A stretch of DNA of 64,000 nucleotides from Moraxella caprae DSM 19149 (lineage in GTDB: Bacteria > Pseudomonadota > Gammaproteobacteria > Pseudomonadales > Moraxellaceae): NCBI RefSeq assembly GCF_000426885.1, contig NZ_AUGF01000006.1:38638-102637 (forward strand). The letters are read 5' to 3'. The first letter of the stretch is position 1. The number at the start of each line of letters is the position of its first letter. A program made the translations under genes and the position numbers. The notes beneath the pieces are model-generated. The model was not told the DNA's origin and made no database searches. It saw only the letters and a program-made list of their open reading frames with translations. Positions 12,333-22,769 of this stretch are shown piece after piece.

Positions 12333-12417
12333 GTATTTTTTTAAAATTTTACTAAAATTTTTGGCTTTACTTTCACCTCATTTGGTGTTAGGATATTTTT
12401 ATTTTTAAGAAATTATC

Positions 12418-12894
12418 ATGAAAATATTCGCCCTACCCCTGCTCGCCCTAGCCTTGTCGCTTGGTGCGTGTGCCACCACCAATCCTGTTCACGAACCTAC
12501 AAAAGCCATCGCCATGACCCACGCCACCCTAAACAGTCCTTATGATTTTGATACCACCGTTCATCGCCTAAAATCCACCATTGAAAGCAAGGGCATGACC
12601 GTGTTTGCCGTCATTGACCACGCCAAATCTGCCCAAGAAGTTGGCATGAACATGCAACCTGCCACCGTCCTTATCTACGGCAGCCCCAAAGCAGGTACGC
12701 CACTCATGCAAAAAGACCCTGCGTTTGCCTTAGTGCTACCCTTAAAAGTACTCATCACCGAAACAAACGGACAAGTGCAAGTCATCTACACCCCTACCAA
12801 TGAGCTGATTAAAGGTAGTCAAATACAGCCGTCTGATGTGGCAAATACCCTTGCCAATGCCGAAAAGTTGATTAAAACGGTGTTGGGACAATAA
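12418..12894 (+). CDS. DUF302-domain lipoprotein
   Basis: Lipoprotein of 158 residues. The signal peptide ends in the lipobox LGAC with the acylated Cys at about 18. The rest is a DUF302 domain, recognised by the pattern of a short helix LKSTIESKGMTVFAVIDH, then VLIYGSPKAGTPLMQKDP and a final VANTLANAEKLIKTVL helix. The function of this family is not established. The gene stands alone, divergent from the tRNA-Trp/secE operon, and ends in a strong bidirectional terminator. Outer-membrane localisation is inferred from the residues after Cys (no Asp at +2). Confidence 0.8.
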   Translation: MKIFALPLLALALSLGACATTNPVHEPTKAIAMTHATLNSPYDFDTTVHRLKSTIESKGMTVFAVIDHAKSAQEVGMNMQPATVLIYGSPKAGTPLMQKDPAFALVLPLKVLITETNGQVQVIYTPTNELIKGSQIQPSDVANTLANAEKLIKTVLGQ

Positions 12895-12897
12895 TTC

Positions 12898-12947
12898 AAA
12901 ACGGCGGTAAATTGGGTAAATTCCTTGCCCAATTTACCGCCGTTTTT
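12898..12947. terminator. Bidirectional terminator
   Basis: A near-perfect 18-bp stem, AAACGGCGGTAAATTGGG with its complement, around an 11-nt loop, flanked by A- and T-runs. It serves the convergent DUF302 gene (plus) and the EamA gene (minus). Confidence 0.9.
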
Positions 12948-12950
12948 TAA

Positions 12951-13843
12951 CTACCCCTTTCTAGGCGAACCCAAATAAATGGCGAACATCACCAAAAACG
13001 CCCCACCCCATTGCATGGCGTTAATCGGTTTATCTAGCCAAAAATAATCAATGATGAGCGTGGCAACAGGTTCAGTCAAAAGCAACAGCCCCGTCAAAGA
13101 CAAGGTGATTTTTGGGATAGAATACGCAATCAGCCCCCACGCCATGCACTGCATGACCGCCCCATAGACCAATATCCAGCCCCATTCGGGCAGTGTGGTT
13201 GGCATGATTTTGCCCACATCAAACATCAGCATGAGTGGCAACAGAGCCAACGTACCGCCCACGCCCACCAAAGTCATCATGGGAAAAATCGCCACATCTG
13301 CCACTTCATGCGTGCGTCTGACAAAGGACATGGACACCGCCAAAAACGCCCCTGACAAAATACCCGATACAAAACCCCACAAAGCGGACGAGTTGTGAGC
13401 AAATTCAGGGCTTGCGATGAGTGCCACGCCAATGGACGCAAGCACTAAGCTAAACAGTTGTAATTTGGTCTGTTTTTCGCCAAACCAAAGAAAGGCGATG
13501 AACGCCAAAAAGAAAATCTGCAAACTGTTTAATAAAGTAGAAATGCCCGGCCCTACGGCATAGATGCTCTCATGCCACAGCCCCAAATCAAGCCCCAACG
13601 CACCGCCTGAGATGAGTGCCAAAACCACCGCACGGCGTGAACCAGGAAACGGCTGGCGAAATTCGGGGCAAGCGACAAAAATATCACAGCCGACACACTC
13701 AGTCGCCAAAACGCCATGGCATACGCCCCCACGCCATCCACATGGGCGACAATCAGACTGCCAAGCCCAAACAGCACACAGCCGATGACCAAGCCTATCA
13801 TGGAAAATAGGTTTTGGGTGTTGGAGGTGTTTGCGTGGGGCAT
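12951..13843 (-). pseudogene. EamA/DMT-family transporter, frameshifted
   Basis: Drug/metabolite-type inner-membrane transporter split across two frames. The N-terminal part (from ATG 13843) encodes the first hydrophobic helix and AFWRLSVSAVIFLSLAPNF. The sequence then continues in another frame as EFRQPFPGSRRAVVLALISG with the remaining helices, including GLWHESIYAVGPGISTLLNS and the second EamA repeat. The break is near 13665, at a run of four C (minus strand); one extra C would restore a roughly 297-residue protein. A real mutation or an assembly error are both possible. The substrate is unknown. Confidence 0.8.
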
Positions 13844-13859
13844 GGCAAGTCCTTTTTAA

Positions 13860-13972
13860 CTAGAGCGTGTTGAGCCTTTATCACATAATGTCAATTTTAG
13901 AAATATTGTAGAAATAAACTACATGACCAAATCTTGTTTTTTATTGCAAATATAAAAGACAGGTACGCTCTA
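13860..13972. repeat. R1 element, short copy (113 bp)
   Basis: Begins CTAGAGCGTGTTGAG and ends in the inverted form GGTACGCTCTA. Its interior matches the right arm of the longer R1 copies (AATTTTAGAAATA and TAGAAATAAA). It ends two bases before the stop codon of the next minus-strand lipoprotein gene. It is presumably an internally deleted miniature element. Confidence 0.75.
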
Positions 13973-13973
13973 A

Positions 13974-14366
13974 TTACTCGCCATAAATCTTGACATTTTG
14001 AGCAAAAGCACAGCCTTTTTGACGGGCGGCGACAATCATCGCATCATGCTCGCCATAGAGTTTGGCTAGGGTGTTGGTTTTGGCTTGTCTTGCCCCACCG
14101 CCAAGCCCTGCCCCCACACTGATGGTTGGGTAGATACCGCCACGACCGCCAGCAAGACCAATGCCGATACCTGTGGCGGACAGTCCGATGTTTTGATTTT
14201 CGGTGGCTTTGGCGGTTTGGCTAATGCGTGCCACTTCGCTTTGTAGGACGGTGCAATCATGGCCTTGATAATTGGCAGGATTGACGTATTGGGGGGCGAT
14301 GTTGGTGGTGGCACAGCCTGTGAGAGAGACAGCGACAACTGTCAGTAAGATGAGTGTTTTTTTCAT
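13974..14366 (-). CDS. Small glycine-rich lipoprotein
   Basis: Lipoprotein of 130 residues. The signal peptide MKKTLILLTVVAVSLTGC has its lipobox Cys at residue 18. The middle contains a Gly-rich stretch (about 62-92) resembling the glycine-zipper segments of some outer-membrane lipoproteins, flanked by two Cys residues (about 38 and 119) that could form a disulfide. I do not recognise the family and assign no function. It is followed immediately by an R1 element and preceded by bolA on the same strand, 45 bp away. Confidence 0.7.
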   Translation of the reverse strand: MKKTLILLTVVAVSLTGCATTNIAPQYVNPANYQGHDCTVLQSEVARISQTAKATENQNIGLSATGIGIGLAGGRGGIYPTISVGAGLGGGARQAKTNTLAKLYGEHDAMIVAARQKGCAFAQNVKIYGE

Positions 14367-14411
14367 AAAGATACCTATTTAAAAAGGGTGTGTAAAGTAT
14401 AAAGGCTGGGA

Positions 14412-14729
14412 TTATTTATTTTGTCCGGCACAGTTGGGGCTGTTTGGGGCAGATGATAGGCTTGCCCATTCATCAGGCGTGTAGGCGTGAATGGCAAGGG
14501 CGTGTACCGTACCGCCTTGTGTGGTCAGATAGGGGTTGACCAAACCATAGACAAGCTGATGACGAGACGCCAGACGTTTGCCGACAAATTCATCACTGAC
14601 GATGATGAGTTTAAAATGACTCTCTTTACCGTCAAAGTACCCTGCGTGCATATGACTTTCGTTATCTAAGGTTATGTGCGTGGGGTGCAGGGCGGTTAGG
14701 GCATGGGTTAGGGCGGTTTGGGTGTTCAT
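14412..14729 (-). CDS. bolA: BolA family protein
   Basis: 105 residues with the BolA signature: LDNESHMHAGYFDGKESHFK near residues 21-40, IIVSDEFVGKRLASRHQLVY, and the diagnostic VHALAIHAYTPDEW near the C-terminus. BolA proteins pair with monothiol glutaredoxins around [2Fe-2S] clusters and, in E. coli, affect envelope and stress responses. The conserved His residues of the VHALAIH motif are present. The gene is monocistronic or follows no close upstream gene; the 14-residue tail after the motif is not conserved. Confidence 0.92.
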   Translation of the reverse strand: MNTQTALTHALTALHPTHITLDNESHMHAGYFDGKESHFKLIIVSDEFVGKRLASRHQLVYGLVNPYLTTQGGTVHALAIHAYTPDEWASLSSAPNSPNCAGQNK

Positions 14730-14839
14730 GATGTGGCTTTTATTTGTTTAAAAAGTTTAAAAAGGCTTAATTAGGGGGTATAATACCATTTATCAAAATA
14801 ATTATCAAAAATCATTTACCTAAACCGCGGAAGACCATT

Positions 14840-15019
14840 ATAAGCGACCATTCATTAGAAACCGAAATCTCAAACGGCATTCCACCCCCACCCGAACCGC
14901 CCGAAGATTATGAATGCTGTGATAATGGCTGTGATGAGCTGTGTGTATTTGAAATTTATAAAATGCAAAAGGCGGATTATGATGCCAAATGGGGTCATGT
15001 GATTGATAAAAATGAGTGA
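14840..15019 (+). CDS. Oxidoreductase-like small Cys-motif protein, no standard start codon
   Basis: The reading frame encodes PPPPEPPEDYECCDNGCDE, then LCVFEIYKMQKADYDAKW. This matches the short oxidoreductase-like domain (proline-rich PPEPP, then CC-x-NGC-x-C and a conserved Tyr helix) found in small bacterial proteins of unknown role. The frame is open from about 14779 to the TGA at 15019 but contains no ATG, GTG or TTG before the motif. The best placement is ATA at 14840-14842, 5 nt after GGAAGA; an ATG-to-ATA change or use of the adjacent ATT are alternatives. If ATA is not used the gene may be silent. Confidence 0.55.
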   Translation: MSDHSLETEISNGIPPPPEPPEDYECCDNGCDELCVFEIYKMQKADYDAKWGHVIDKNE

Positions 15020-15152
15020 TTGGGATTTTATGAGATTATCCAAAGATGATTAAAATTTCATTAAATTTCTCAATGATAAAATTTGTCAAATAATTCTCGC
15101 AATTTTTCCAAAAAATGATAAACTAAGTTAAACTTTTAAATGATAAACATTC

Positions 15153-16115
15153 ATGAAAACCGCCATTATCCTTGTCAATCTAGGCACGCCTGACGAACCA
15201 ACCCCACAGGGGGTTCGCCGTTATTTGCGTGAGTTTTTGTCCGATACTCGGGTGATTGAGATTCCGCCCTTTATTTGGCAAATTATCCTTAATCTGTTTG
15301 TATTAACCACTCGTCCCAAACGTGTCGCTCATGCGTATCAAAGCGTGTGGACAAAAGACGGCTCGCCCCTGCTAGCGATTTTAAAACAGCAAGCAAGCCT
15401 GCTCCAAGACCACCTTGCCAAGCAGGGCAAAAACGTCCCTGTTGTCCCTGCGACTACTTATGGCAATCCTAACATCAAGGCGGTCATGGCGGATTTACAA
15501 GACAAAGGCTATGATGACTTTATCGTCTTTTCGTTGTATCCACAGTATTCGGCAACGACCACAGGGGCGGTGTTTGATAAAGTGGCAGAGTATTGCATGA
15601 AAAAGCGTAATATGCCTGCCGTGCAGTTTACCAGAGACTATCACGACCACCCGTTATATATACAGGCGTTGGCGGACAGTATCCGCAAATTTTGGGCACA
15701 GCATGGGCGAGCGGACAGACTACTCATGAGCTTTCACGGCATTCCTAAGCCCTATGCTGACAAGGGTGACCCTTATGCCGATGAGTGTCGTAAAACAGCA
15801 GTGCTAGTGGCAAGCGAGTTAGGGCTAGCCACGCATGAATGGGCAATCAGTTTTCAATCACGCTTTGGAGCCCAAGAATGGCTCAAACCCTACACCGATG
15901 AGCTTCTGACCGAATGGGGCAATCAAGGCATATCAGTACAAGTGCTAAGCCCTGCCTTTTCTGCTGACTGCTTGGAGACCTTAGAAGAGCTGGCGGTGGA
16001 GAACCGTGATAACTTTATCAACGCTGGCGGTAAGTCGTATCAATATATCCCTGCCCTAAATACCGATGAGCGACATATCAAGCTCATGGCGGACATGGTG
16101 GGGCGGTATTTGTGA
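15153..16115 (+). CDS. hemH: Ferrochelatase
   Basis: Inserts Fe(II) into protoporphyrin IX, the last step of protoheme synthesis. It has 320 residues, normal for the bacterial enzyme. It begins MKTAIILVNLGTPDEPT, has PLYPQYSATTTGAVFD-like motif residues near 128-145 (here SLYPQYSATTTG), and the catalytic His in MSFHGIPKPYADKGDPY at about residue 194. FSADCLETLEEL near 270 supplies the second conserved acidic patch. The protein has no signal peptide and is probably peripheral at the inner membrane. It stands as a single gene. Confidence 0.97.
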   Translation: MKTAIILVNLGTPDEPTPQGVRRYLREFLSDTRVIEIPPFIWQIILNLFVLTTRPKRVAHAYQSVWTKDGSPLLAILKQQASLLQDHLAKQGKNVPVVPATTYGNPNIKAVMADLQDKGYDDFIVFSLYPQYSATTTGAVFDKVAEYCMKKRNMPAVQFTRDYHDHPLYIQALADSIRKFWAQHGRADRLLMSFHGIPKPYADKGDPYADECRKTAVLVASELGLATHEWAISFQSRFGAQEWLKPYTDELLTEWGNQGISVQVLSPAFSADCLETLEELAVENRDNFINAGGKSYQYIPALNTDERHIKLMADMVGRYL

Positions 16116-16241
16116 GTGTGCTTTGCTATGCCAATTTTATACTCAAATACCAAAATTTTACCGCCAAAGTAGATGACTAAATCAAGCAGGCGTGATAAAC
16201 TAACAAAATTTATTTGAAAAAGATTTTTGGGATTTGGTGCT

Positions 16242-17120
16242 ATGAGTACTTTTTTGACGATAGTCATTGTATTGGTCATTTTGCTGGGGCTATGGTTGAT
16301 TATCCGCAGTATGCTTGCCAAGGATTTTGAAGGCGATACCAAGACATTGGCGTACAAGGACGGTTTGCCGATTTTGCCCCGAGATGAGCGGGGGCAGTCG
16401 GCACTATCAGTGGAAACACAGAGCCAAAATGAGACGGTCAGTGCCGAGCCTGTCAAATCAGGGCGAGAGCTGGCTGATGAGGCCAAAGCGGACGCCCTGT
16501 CAAGCCTTGCCATGGTCGCAAGCCAAGACCCTAATGCTCATAACGCCCCCCAAGATGATGATGCCGACATACTAGCCGATGAACCCATTAAAAAAGAGCG
16601 GTTTACCGAGCCGTCAAGTGACTTTGTCCAAAACTCGCCTGTGCTTGACCGTCATCTCGAAGAACAGCAAGCCTTTGACCAAGACAACGACCCCTTGCTC
16701 AACGCCCAAGAGACAGTCACGGTCGTCATCACCCCCAAAGACCAATACAATGGACTCTCAGGCAGGGCGGTGCTTGATATCGTTAGAGCCTATGGGCTAA
16801 AATATGGCGTGATGAACATGTATCATCGTTATGAGCGTGAAGACGGCACGGGCAAGCTGTGGTTTAGCATGTTGGGTGTGGGCTATGACGGTTCGGTGGA
16901 AGGCTTTGATTTAAACACCTTAACTGACAGTCATTTTAGTGCATTATCGTTGTTCTTGTCTTTGCCACACCCCCATGCCTTGCGTGGTTTTGACAGCATG
17001 GTGTCGGTCGCTCAGATGATAGCCAAAGACATCAATGCCGATGTGCATGATGATGAAGGCTATATCTTAGACGGGGTGTATTTGGCAAAACTGCGTGCCA
17101 AAGTTGCTGATTACCGTTAA
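16242..17120 (+). CDS. zipA: Cell division protein ZipA
   Basis: Anchors FtsZ to the inner membrane at the early divisome. The protein has 292 residues from the ATG at 16242 (a TTG at 16227 in frame would add five residues). A single N-terminal membrane helix (about 2-22, TFLTIVIVLVILLGLWLII) is followed by a long acidic, Gln/Ser-rich linker and the C-terminal FtsZ-binding domain (about 160-290) with YNGLSGRAVLDIVRAYGLKY. The identification is reinforced by ligA lying directly downstream, as in E. coli. Confidence 0.9.
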   Translation: MSTFLTIVIVLVILLGLWLIIRSMLAKDFEGDTKTLAYKDGLPILPRDERGQSALSVETQSQNETVSAEPVKSGRELADEAKADALSSLAMVASQDPNAHNAPQDDDADILADEPIKKERFTEPSSDFVQNSPVLDRHLEEQQAFDQDNDPLLNAQETVTVVITPKDQYNGLSGRAVLDIVRAYGLKYGVMNMYHRYEREDGTGKLWFSMLGVGYDGSVEGFDLNTLTDSHFSALSLFLSLPHPHALRGFDSMVSVAQMIAKDINADVHDDEGYILDGVYLAKLRAKVADYR

Positions 17121-17133
17121 TCAACCATGATTG

Positions 17134-17162
17134 AAAAGCCGTCTTTGATAGGGCGGTTTTTT
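17134..17162 (+). terminator. Terminator between zipA and ligA
   Basis: AAAAGCCG pairs with CGGTTTTT around a 12-nt loop, followed by T-rich sequence. It probably ends the zipA transcript before ligA. Confidence 0.6.
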
Positions 17163-17201
17163 AAACGTTAAAATTTACCTATTTTTAAATTATTCAATTA
17201 A

Positions 17202-19292
<2,091 letters not shown>

Positions 19293-19353
19293 GGATTGGT
19301 TATGTATTGATAAAGGATTAAAACGTTTGGTAAATTGTTGCTTTAAAATCAGA

Positions 19354-19379
19354 TAGGGCAAATTGCAATTTGCCCCTAC
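19354..19379. repeat. R3 palindromic repeat
   Basis: A palindrome of GGGCAAATTGC and GCAATTTGCCC followed by CTAC. Related copies lie at 25415-25440 and 52627-52652. It is an intergenic REP-like repeat of unknown role. Confidence 0.6.
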
Positions 19380-19427
19380 GATATTTATGTCAAATCATGA
19401 CAAATTTATCATGTCAAAAACGCTTAC

Positions 19428-19483
19428 CTAGGGCGTGCTTGATAACACTATTTACAACTTAGACATATTTTAGAAATAAAGAC
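19428..19483. repeat. R1 element fragment (one end only)
   Basis: Begins CTAGGGCGTGCTTGATAACA and contains TTTTAGAAATAAAG as in the arms of other R1 copies. No matching inverted end is visible downstream, so it appears to be a decayed solo end. Around it, 19293-19569 contains no ORF. Confidence 0.6.
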
Positions 19484-19569
19484 TTACTTTTTATGTGGAT
19501 TTTTTTGATTAAAAACCCATCAATGTTACAAAAATCTTGTTAGATATAAATGAAATTTTTAAAAACGCA

Positions 19570-19598
19570 TTGGCATGGGTCAATTTTTGGGGTAAAAT
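19570..19598 (+). promoter_or_regulatory. Promoter of putrescine-type permease
   Basis: TTGGCA and TAAAAT separated by 17 bp. It lies about 200 nt before the chosen TTG start, leaving an unusually long untranslated leader. Confidence 0.55.
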
Positions 19599-19805
19599 TA
19601 GCCGTTTTTTACGTCTGTAAAAATTTGCAAAGAGATTGCCATTTCGGTCAATCATTTTTTAACTCGGAGTTGATAGCTTAATCAAATCTCAAACACGCCC
19701 GCTAACAGATTTTATCTGCCAAAAGTACGTTTGATAACAGTATTAGCACCCCCAACGCCTTTTCTGAAGTTTTGCGTTTACGCACGCTTTTTGGAGGACT
19801 CTACG

Positions 19806-21200
19806 TTGAGTACACCTGTTACTACCCAAGCTGCAAAATTGCGGCGAAATCTTGGTCTATGGCACGTCATCATCATTGGTTTGGCTTATATTCAGCCGAT
19901 GACTTTGCTTGATACTTTTGGTCAGGTCTCGGACGCCAGTCACGGACATGTGCCAATGTCCTATATTTTTGCACTGTTTGCCATTTTGCTCACTTCTATC
20001 AGTTATGGTAATATGATTAAGGCGTATCCGTCATCAGGTTCTGCTTATACTTATACCCAAAAATCCATTCACCCTGCGATAGGCTTTATGGTCGGCTGGT
20101 CAAGCTGGCTTGATTATTTGCTCTCGCCAATGGTCAATATTGTGCTGGCGGTGATTTATTTAGAAGCCTTGTTCCCTAGTATTAATGCGTGGGTGTGGGT
20201 GGTATCATTGACCGCTTTGATGACAGGGGTCAATATTTTTGGCTCAAAGGTGGTGGCGTATTTTAACAGTTGGATTGTGTTTGTACAGCTTGCCATTATT
20301 GCTGTGTTTGTGTGGATGACCTTTAATCAGCTTGAAGCTGGGCGTAACGCCGATGGTCTCATTGATGCGACCAATGCTTATCAGCTGTGGAGTATGACGC
20401 CATTTTGGAATGAGATGACCCAGTTGTCAGCGGTGATTAGTGGGGCGACCATTTTGTGCTTTTCTTTTACAGGCTTTGATGCCTTGTCAAGCCTTGCCGA
20501 AGAAACCAAAGACGCCAAAAATACTTTGCCCAAAGCGATATTTTTGACCGCTTTGATTGCAGGGATTATCTTTATCATCAGCACTTATTTTATGCAAATC
20601 TACTTCCCAGGTGATGCGTTGGCGTATTTTGGTGATGCGGTGGCAGAAGGCACACAGCCTGACATTTTGAAAATTGTTGGCGGTGCGGTGTTTCAAGGTT
20701 GGGTGCTAGGTTTTGCCATTGTTACGGTAATGGCGTCTGGCATTTCAGCACACGCAGGCGTATCACGCCTTATGTATGTGATGGGGCGTGATGGCGTGAT
20801 TAGCAAAAAAATCTTTGGGCAAATCAGTCCTAAGTTTTTTACCCCCGTCAATAACATCATCATTGCAGGTCTTGTGGCATTGACTGCAGGTTCTGTCAAT
20901 CTTGATGCGGCGGTCAATATGATTAGCTTTGGGGCACTTGTGGCTTTTGCTTTTGTCAATTTGTCGGTGATTGCTAAATATGCTATCCGTGACAAACGCA
21001 CCAAGACCGCCAAAGAGCTGTTTCATTATGTCATCGTGCCTGTGCTTGGCTTTATTACGGTGGCGTGGATGCTTCACGAATCAGAACAACAAGCGTTTAC
21101 TTTGGGCTTGTCGTGGGCGGCGGTGGGTTTTGTGTGGCTACTTATCAAAACACACGGCTTTAAAAAACCTGTTCCTCAGTATAACGAAGAAGATGTATAA
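19806..21200 (+). CDS. APC-family amino acid/polyamine permease (PuuP-like)
   Basis: Inner-membrane importer of 464 residues with about 12 hydrophobic helices. It resembles E. coli PuuP closely along its length: LGLWHVIIIGLAYIQPMTLL near the start, SYGNMIKAYPSSGSAYTYTQ, VGWSSWLDYL, CFSFTGFDALSSLAEET and SRLMYVMGRDGV. Putrescine uptake is therefore the likely role, though other amines or amino acids are possible. The start is TTG at 19806, with GGAGGA 7 nt upstream; the family N-terminus aligns from here, so longer upstream starts are rejected. It is monocistronic with its own promoter and terminator. Confidence 0.85.
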   Translation: MSTPVTTQAAKLRRNLGLWHVIIIGLAYIQPMTLLDTFGQVSDASHGHVPMSYIFALFAILLTSISYGNMIKAYPSSGSAYTYTQKSIHPAIGFMVGWSSWLDYLLSPMVNIVLAVIYLEALFPSINAWVWVVSLTALMTGVNIFGSKVVAYFNSWIVFVQLAIIAVFVWMTFNQLEAGRNADGLIDATNAYQLWSMTPFWNEMTQLSAVISGATILCFSFTGFDALSSLAEETKDAKNTLPKAIFLTALIAGIIFIISTYFMQIYFPGDALAYFGDAVAEGTQPDILKIVGGAVFQGWVLGFAIVTVMASGISAHAGVSRLMYVMGRDGVISKKIFGQISPKFFTPVNNIIIAGLVALTAGSVNLDAAVNMISFGALVAFAFVNLSVIAKYAIRDKRTKTAKELFHYVIVPVLGFITVAWMLHESEQQAFTLGLSWAAVGFVWLLIKTHGFKKPVPQYNEEDV

Positions 21201-21213
21201 TCATCTGCTTGAT

Positions 21214-21242
21214 AAAAATCCCGTCTTATGGCGGGATTTTTT
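21214..21242 (+). terminator. Terminator after the permease
   Basis: AAAAATCCCG and CGGGATTTTT form a stem around an 8-nt loop with a T-run. It lies 13 nt after the stop. Confidence 0.85.
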
Positions 21243-21289
21243 GTGGGCTGTTAAATTTAAATTGCCAATATTAAAAAGGGCAAATAAAC

Positions 21290-21997
21290 CTAAAACCAAC
21301 TGCCGTCCGTACTCATGCCCGAACATTTGCCGTTGCCTGACAGCTTATTTTTGATGAGTGCCAATATCGGTTGCCATTGCCCTTTGGCATCTTGATAGGG
21401 CTTTTGTGTCTTGTCAAAGATGGTTAGGGCGTCATCGGCAAGCTGAGCGTAGGCACTTTTTTCACTGATATAAGCCAAAGGGCGTTGCCCTATCTCATCA
21501 AATATCGCCAACAGTTTGTCGCTTGGCACGCCCCCATCCATGAGCTGTGGGCGTATGCGGTTGGCGATGAGATGAACGTCCACTTTGCCTTTTCTGACTC
21601 GCTTGATGTCGGCGATGTTCTTTAAAAATCGCTTGGTGCTGTCTATGTCAAAAAAGGACGGCAACACCGGCACAAACATCAAATCACACTCGCCAATAAG
21701 CCGTTCGGCACGCTCGCCTGCCACCGCCCCTGGAGCGTCGATGATGAGAACATCAGGCTTGGCTTTGTCTATCTTTTTAGGCAAATCGCCAATGTCGTCG
21801 CTGTCTCGCCAGTCAATGCCCATGATGGGCGTGACGTCATCGGGGCGGTATTTTAAAAAACGCAAGGCGGACTTTTGGGGGTCAGCGTCTGCGATGGCGA
21901 CTTTATAGCCTTCATGAGCCAAGGCGACAGCTAGGGTCAGACTGATTGATGTCTTGCCACAGCCTCCTTTTTGGTTGGCGGTGAGAATGGTGAGCAT
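21290..21997 (-). CDS. Orphan ParA/MinD-type ATPase
   Basis: 235 residues. It starts MLTILTANQKGGCGKTSISL, the deviant Walker A motif (KGGxGKT) of ParA/MinD ATPases. DADPQKSALRFLKYR and VLIIDAPG follow as Walker A' and B elements. No parB, centromere-like repeat array or min partner is adjacent, so this is not an obvious plasmid partition pair. Such single ParA-like proteins position protein cargo or are leftovers of mobile DNA. The partner is unknown. Next to it lies the decayed hicAB locus. Confidence 0.8.
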   Translation of the reverse strand: MLTILTANQKGGCGKTSISLTLAVALAHEGYKVAIADADPQKSALRFLKYRPDDVTPIMGIDWRDSDDIGDLPKKIDKAKPDVLIIDAPGAVAGERAERLIGECDLMFVPVLPSFFDIDSTKRFLKNIADIKRVRKGKVDVHLIANRIRPQLMDGGVPSDKLLAIFDEIGQRPLAYISEKSAYAQLADDALTIFDKTQKPYQDAKGQWQPILALIKNKLSGNGKCSGMSTDGSWF

Positions 21998-22112
21998 GCA
22001 TTAATCCTTAATTGTCGTGTGGTTATTGGTGATGAATGATTGTACCGAAAATCAGGGGTAAATGCAATTGCATTATTTTTTACTTAGGTTTATCATAAAA
22101 TGATACTATGAG

Positions 22113-22443
22113 ATGATATCATTCAAAAGAAACACCAAAAGACCCTACAAGCCATTTTTAAAAATCCCATATCCGCCAACATCAAATTTAAGGACATTGA
22201 GGCCTTATTTGTAGCATCTCTGAGCGAGCAGGCTCACGCATGGCTGTGGTGCTAAACGGGCAAGTCATGGTTTTTCATCGCCCATACCCAAGCCCAAATA
22301 CTGACAAAGGTGCGGTTATGAGCATTAGAAAATGGCTTGATGGCATGGGTATCACACCATTAGATGACGACAGCCAAACAGATGAATACGCAGACAAACA
22401 AACCGACGAACAGGAGCAGACTCATGAACACAACGACAATTAA
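22113..22443 (+). pseudogene. hicA: HicA-family toxin, disrupted
   Basis: Two frame segments together read like a HicA mRNA interferase. The first is QKKHQKTLQAIFKNPISANI followed by KFKDIEALFVA (from 22124). After a break near 22217, in a frame shifted by two bases, comes SERAGSRMAVVLNGQVMVFH followed by RPYPSPNTDKGAV, SIRKWLDGMGI and a hydrophilic tail to the TAA at 22443. About four or five residues expected between FVA and SER are missing, consistent with a small out-of-frame deletion, and the first segment has no in-frame ATG. The HicA catalytic-region fragments are recognisable, but no intact toxin can be made. Confidence 0.75.
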
Positions 22444-22760
22444 CAATCATAAAGCCTTAATCACTTTTGATAGTGAGTTAGGACTGTTTCGCGGGGGAGT
22501 TTATCGGATTAAATGGCGGGGCAGATTTTTATGCTGACAGCGTAGATGGTCTCAATGAACAAGGGGCTTTATCCCTGCAAGCCTTTTTAGATGTATGTCA
22601 AGAACAGGGCATTAGCCCTTATCAGTCGTACAGTGGCAAATTTGTCACACGCCTACCCAAAGAGTTACATCAAAAAATCGCAGAAACTGCTACCGCCAAG
22701 GGTATTAGCCTAAACCAGTGGATTAATGAAACACTCAGCCGTGAAGTTGGCTTTGCCTGA
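22424..22760 (+). pseudogene. hicB: HicB-family antitoxin, frameshifted
   Basis: Starts at ATG 22424, with AGGAG 8 nt upstream, overlapping the end of hicA by 20 bp as in normal hicAB operons. It reads MNTTTINNHKALITFDSELG, then LFRG, and breaks at a run of five G (22493-22497). Removing one G restores a HicB fold, ending GKFVTRLPKELHQKIAETAT and SLNQWINETLSREVGFA, where a C-terminal RHH-like DNA-binding segment is evident. Total repaired length is about 111 residues. With hicA also broken, the locus is probably dead. Confidence 0.75.
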
Positions 22761-22769
22761 TTATTAAAA

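Noticed and set aside
13660..13672. Phase-variable C-run in the EamA gene
   Set aside because: Four or five C is too short for a typical contingency tract.
14912..15001. ATG-led ORF inside the Cys-motif gene in another frame
   Set aside because: Its translation is an arbitrary hydrophobic/basic peptide, while the alternative frame holds a clear conserved motif.
22490..22500. Phase variation at the five-G run in hicB
   Set aside because: The run is short and the partner hicA is broken by a separate deletion, so simple decay is more likely.
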